From Nymphaea colorata (taxonomy: Eukaryota; Streptophyta; Magnoliopsida; Nymphaeales; Nymphaeaceae), in contig NC_045149.1 of the NCBI RefSeq assembly GCF_008831285.2, positions 7,218,417 through 7,282,416 on the forward strand: 64,000 nt of DNA, read 5' to 3'. The position numbers were made by a program, and so were the translations under genes. The notes beneath the pieces were generated by a model. It was not told where the DNA came from and searched no databases. It was given only the letters and a program-made list of their open reading frames with translations. Shown piece after piece: positions 59,025-64,000 of the stretch (position 1 is the first letter of the stretch; each line of letters starts with the position of its first letter).

Positions 59025-60772
59025 ATGCTTCTGTGTACTGTCTGCATTGCCTGCAATTGAAGGAGCCTGTGCTATGTCTCATGATCAACCATGCGAAGTA
59101 ACCAATCCATAAGTAGCCTCCCCCTGATTTCTCCAGTAATGTAGATAAGCATCTTTAATTCATGGATGGCACCAGGCTTCATCCTGTTACATGTATCAGT
59201 TGTTTGAAAGCCAGATTCCACCACTATTGGAGCTATCCATATGGTTTTATTGGTTTTGACTTCCAATCATTATTCCAATTATAATTTTTCTTTTTGTGAA
59301 AAAAAGATACCTGATTGTTGATTATACAATGCATTTAATAGAAATTATTATATCTCAACATGTTGATCCATAGATCTTTGCCAAATCGACTTGGGACTCA
59401 GCTTGTGAGTGTTTCAAGTCATGAACATGGTAGCACTTGAGATATCACTATTATCGCCTGAATCAAGTATAAAACCTGTCTGACTTGCTCAAGTCATGAG
59501 TCGCGAGTCACTCATCAATTCAGACCACTGCACAAGTATGTAACTTTTAACGTTTAAATTTTAACAACTATTACATTTAAACTTAAGGGTGGGGGAAACA
59601 AAAGGTACATAGGCAGGTCTTCCCCATTATCGTACTGGTGTGGCAGGTTTCTTCTCTTGTATCCCTCTGCTCCAGGCTGCCTCCAGAACTAATGAAGCAT
59701 GCTTCCTGCTAGAAAACATTTTTGGCTGAGTTGTTGATCTGCAGCACCACCATTCCCAGCTGAGTCACTGATCTGCAGCCTTTCAACATCCCACCCCTTG
59801 TGCTCTGGTCCAATTGTAGCTGCAATCAACCTCCTCCCCCACACCTCCATTGCTGCCGCATTCTGATCCTGGCAGTCGGCTCTCAGCCTCAGGTCTCTCT
59901 CTCCCTCCCTCTCTCTCTTACTGGATTTAAGCCACCATTTTGGCTTCTTTATCCTGCTTTCCTTATTTATTTCTTTAAGCAACATGCTGATATCTGTTTT
60001 AACTTATTTGGATTTGGAGCATGAAATAGATTTCCCCTTCTTGTTTTCCTGTAAAGTGCATGATGAAGATGTAGGTGCTGTTTCTTTGTACCACTCTTGG
60101 CTGCTTTTAAACTGCTCTGGTGATGCTCGCTGAAAATGTTAGATATTTAATTGTTTTATTAGTTTATCTATGTTCCTGGTCTTTAAGAAATATTACATGA
60201 TAAGGCAAGCCGCATTGTAATTAAGTTCCTCTAACTTCTGCCCTTCAGCCTTTTCTCAAAACAAAGAAAAATTGGGTGCTTCTTGAGCAATTAATCTATG
60301 GATAATCTGTTATAAGAAGAAGCTTTACCTGATCTTTCTTTTTTTGCTATTTGCAATTACCTTAAAATGTGTGTTCTTCATAAATTTGTTGTCGTAGATT
60401 AATGTACTTTTTTCTTTGACAATTTTTTGATTTTTGTTATGTGAAGATCTTCGACTCAGAGGAATTGGTATCTGTAAGGAGTAATCACCGATAGTCCAGG
60501 CTGAGGAGGGTTTCTTCTTATGATTAAATGACGTACCATCACCTCCAGAAAATGTGTTGCAGGTGGCAGTCGTTCCCGTGTATCTAGTTTCTTTTGTTGG
60601 TGCTATGAATTTGTTTTGCTGGTTAATGTTTCTTTTTTTCTAATTTATTATTTTACCCTAAATCAATTCTTCATATTTTTCTTAAGTGTAAAGGCAGTTT
60701 TTTTCTTCTCTTTTGCATTTTATTTAAGTTAATTTTGTACGACTGGATTTTTGTGTTATGTGATGCTGAAGT
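59025..60772. other. 3' region of COLD1 and intergenic DNA
   Basis: The COLD1 3' UTR lies at the start. GACTTG/AAGTCATGAG words at 59390-59515 suggest a decayed repeat. No exon was recognised. Confidence 0.45.
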
Positions 60773-61198
60773 ATGTATGGTATGAATCAAGCACGCTTCA
60801 TGGTGCGTGTGTATCCTGCCAGACTGGTCCGCCAACTCTCTCCTATGGTGATTAAACTGGATCGAGTTTGGCCAAAAATCCTGTTGATGTCAACATATTC
60901 TCTTTCTCTAGGTCATTCTGCAATCACAATAGAAGTAGCTAACTTGAGAGTGCAGGTGAAAGACTGCCTAACCTCAGTTGCCAATGCGAAAACGAAAAGG
61001 CCTACCGAATGGGAAAATAAAAAAATTATTGGCACAAGGATAAGGAAAACCAATGTTTTTGCCTGTCCTCCCCATGGTATTTGCTTCTTTGTACTTCACA
61101 AAAATTCGTGCTCGTTTGCTCCTCTTCATACAAAGGGATTGCCCTTTCCATCATTTTGTGTTGCTCAATCGAAAGAAGCATTCTTTTCCAGTGAGTAG
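60773..61198 (+). CDS. Hypothetical 141-residue ORF, unsupported
   Basis: A genuine ATG opens the longest frame outside the three genes on this side of the window. I recognise no family. The predicted protein is basic in the middle (NAKTKRPTEWENKKIIG) and Cys/Phe-rich towards the end, with no signal peptide or membrane segment. No introns or promoter signals stand out. It is most likely chance, but it is the best coding candidate after COLD1. Confidence 0.15.
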   Translation: MYGMNQARFMVRVYPARLVRQLSPMVIKLDRVWPKILLMSTYSLSLGHSAITIEVANLRVQVKDCLTSVANAKTKRPTEWENKKIIGTRIRKTNVFACPPHGICFFVLHKNSCSFAPLHTKGLPFPSFCVAQSKEAFFSSE

Positions 61199-61250
61199 AT
61201 GAGTATTTCATGTTACTATCTGATCTGAAACTTTACTTTTTCTTCCAATC

Positions 61251-61288
61251 TCTTTAAAGCACGAGTCTGTCTTTAAAGCACGAGTCTG
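61251..61288. repeat. Tandem duplication, 2 x 19 bp
   Basis: TCTTTAAAGCACGAGTCTG occurs twice in perfect tandem. Confidence 0.95.
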
Positions 61289-64000
61289 TTTTTAGTGTTT
61301 TGGAGTGCTTAAACTTGTGCATTGGCAACCCGGTTTTTGAAAGACGAGAGGGTGTCACAAGCGGTTGATGCTCATGACACTTGAAATGAGGACTTTGCAC
61401 GAGCCTTTTTCCTGCAAGAAACTTGGCTTGTTTGTCTCTTTAATTTGGGAAATGAGTCTACGTTTTGCCCATGGCAGGAAAAATCATTATTCTCAGTGGA
61501 TGTGTGTGGTGCTCGGTTTAATTTCTTGGGTCAATATTCAACTCCTCAATCGTGTAAATCTCTTAAAGGTCCAAGAAACCACAGGAAACCTCTACCGAAC
61601 TAAACATGGTATTGTTTGGCTTCACAAGTAATCACAATGAGGTTTGGACCCATGACCTGCTGCTTACCGGTCGGAGAACTTCTTAACTAATCCATTAAGT
61701 TGGGAAGCCTACTTTTCGACTTGAAAATACCTTTTTGAAGTTCCGGGCTTGAAACCATGGAACTAAAATTATTAAAACAGTTATCATATCGAATCTCAAA
61801 CCCCCGTCTTAGGGAATAGAAAATGGAAACCCGAAGTTCGATCTTCCACACCTCTTTAAGCCATTATAAAAACCCAATGTAGGAAACATTAAGGGGGAGA
61901 TAGAAATGCAATAACACCCGAGAGCACAAGTTATGGTCGGGATAGATGCAAGGGGAAGAGCCAGAAAATGGGACGCTGGGGAAGTAGTTAGACTGAAATG
62001 TTTTGAACATGATGAATGATCAAATGTTAGATCACATCAACCTCAGACAAAAGGATGCCTGCATCTTACAATCAATCACTCATTTTAATAGGAATCCAAT
62101 GGTTTAGTATAACTGCACCCTCCAGTCTGAGGTGGTAAGGAGGAAGTTGTGAAATGAGTTGAGAGGGTATTGAAGGTCAAGCCAAAACCACTCCTCCCTA
62201 GTGGTCGTCATCGTCATCCTCATGCTCAAAGTTCTTTAATTAGAGGTCATACTCCCCGGGGAGTTCCTCATTATTATTATTATTAAACAAAAATCTGGTT
62301 ACAGAGAAAGACGTATTAATGAACAATAAATGGTGATGCAAGGGACATGAAAATATTTTAGAAAACATGAATATATGGAAGAGATGAAGGAGGTCCTTCT
62401 GGATTTCAGAACCACTTAGACTAGTATCATATTCATTAAGGCTGCTCCAGTAAGAACTCATGGCTAAGGCATAACCTTCTTCCAAATTCAACTGCAAAAC
62501 GTACGCTTTTACCACCAAACGCATTCCAAACTCCTAGATATCTGCCTTAAAGTAGAAGAGAACAAAATGAGGGAATACACAGATAAGTCATGTCACATGG
62601 GGGTGCGGGTGCCGCGAGGGTGTGTTATATGTATCTATGACGAAGTCACATCCTAGATTCCAAAATCGGTAGCATCTATTTCTTCCATGTAATATACATA
62701 CTGTGGAGTCCGATTTCAGATTTTACAATCTTACTCACATCAGAAGTAGGCATTAAACAAGTAGTAGTTATATATCTGGTATTATAAATTTATAATTGCA
62801 TAATATACAACATATATTACATATATTACATACATAACATATATAAGACTGATTGACAAAACTGGTAACACATATATAGCACTTATATATATAACTGATG
62901 AATGAAACTTATGTAATTAATACATATAAGAAAACTTATAAACAGCAACAGCATATATGTCCATATGACATGCAATATATAAAATTATGAACAACAAATA
63001 ATATATAGTATTAAACTGCAAAAGTATGCAGTAAAATATTAAAAACAGTAACAGATACAGCAAAATAAAAAAAAATGAAAAACAGAAGCATCCTTTCCGA
63101 GAAAGAAAATCAAAAAGAGGACAAAAATGACCTCAATGTGGTTTGACCTACATCCGCCATGTTAGAGGCACACCCGCACCCGAGTCGTATCAACTCGAGT
63201 GCTTTGTTGTTTTGGTGAGTCCGTGTGACATAGCAGATAATAAAACACAGTATGGTCCTCTTCATAAGTCAGAACAACAAAAATCAACATCAGCCTTCTA
63301 GTTCAGCTTGGGTCAACTCTGTAATAGTAGACACTCATGCATGCTACTACCTAATTGTCTACAGTTTGTTAACTCTGATTTCTAATTAGAATTGACAAGT
63401 TTACACACCAATAAAACTCACGTACGGTCACAAGTTTTTGCGTTCAAGGAGTCGATAAGTTAATCCCCACCGATGTTTATTTGCCAGGCTGCCCAGATTG
63501 AATCCTTAAGAAATCTCTTACCAAAATGGTGCCACATGTATTCTTATGTATCAGTGCATACTGCATAGGGACTATGTGGCAAAATATGACAACAAAGTTG
63601 AATATTGACAAGAAAGTGAAACAACAAGAAAGTGAAACAACAAGAAAGTTGTCAAGTGTTGGACAGAGAAGAAACCAGATGATGTTACAGTTGGAGCCAA
63701 CATAGTTTGCTGAGTGATGAATGAGTCCATTTCCTGTTTGTGTCAACATGTCTTCCAATTCTAACATTCATAGACAACATGCCCTCCTGTCTTTTACGGT
63801 TTTACCCATGCTAGTCCGTGTTTGTATCTGCCTCTAACCTATGGACAGGCTGTCTGTGATTTCTTTAAATGTGCACCCAAGCAAGCTTCAATGCAGCCAA
63901 AACAAACTCAAGGAGTTATCTTCGTAAAGGAGAAACGAACAGAAGGTAGAAATGCAAAAACTAAAATGACAAAGCCTCTGCAGAACGTTTTTCTACTTGT
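61289..64000. other. Intergenic, no gene seen
   Basis: AT-rich, with a (TTA)n run at about 62268-62285, TATA/ACATAT-rich words at 62760-63000 and only short open frames. GTGAAACAACAAGAAA is duplicated in tandem near 63615-63650. Confidence 0.5.

Noticed and set aside
59689-59985. 98-codon minus-strand ATG frame
   Set aside because: Part of it is translated GA/CT repeat (KREREGERD). No homology recalled and no gene context.

Overview
This window is nuclear DNA from a flowering plant. It has three intron-rich protein genes, all on the + strand, with GT-AG introns, long AT-rich intergenic stretches, many small non-autonomous transposons and frequent CT/TA microsatellites. I cannot name the species. 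The three proteins look like ordinary angiosperm orthologues, and I saw nothing bacterial, organellar or viral.

Layout. (1) 1-8.9 kb has no intact gene. It holds a decayed minus-strand Ty1/copia element (about 380-1990) with a MITE nested in it, further MITEs, a tandem duplication of about 400 bp (3.1-3.9 kb), a hAT-type MITE with a target-site duplication (4150-4346) and a short LTR/TRIM-like element (about 7159-7602). (2) 9149-15725 is DUR3, the high-affinity urea/proton symporter: nine exons, 715 residues. (3) 15.7-26.1 kb is intergenic and repeat-rich, with one candidate small minus-strand gene (16717-17004). (4) 26201-31474 is a GROWTH-REGULATING FACTOR gene (QLQ and WRC domains, three coding exons, 332 residues). 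It has an intact-looking miR396 target site and two overlapping upstream ORFs. (5) 31.5-41.5 kb is intergenic, with a GC-rich island carrying ACGT-core motifs (about 36.95-37.5 kb), a MITE with long inverted repeats (38.27-38.66 kb) and a TATA-like box ahead of a tiny Cys-rich ORF (35.2-35.5 kb). (6) 41528-59024 is COLD1/GTG (GPHR-type membrane protein): 13 exons, 468 residues, introns enlarged by repeats. (7) 59-64 kb has no recognisable gene.

The three genes are functionally separate: nitrogen uptake, transcriptional control of organ growth, and a membrane G-protein/ABA/cold-sensing candidate. No shared pathway or gene cluster is evident. All exon boundaries were placed by hand from GT/AG signals, frame continuity and remembered family conservation; they have not been checked against transcripts. 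I found no convincing previously undescribed system. The best leads are the small 16.7-17.0 kb gene candidate, the CT microsatellites fused to splice donors, a duplicated decoy splice acceptor before the last COLD1 exon, and alanine at the COLD1 site matching the rice chilling-tolerance polymorphism.
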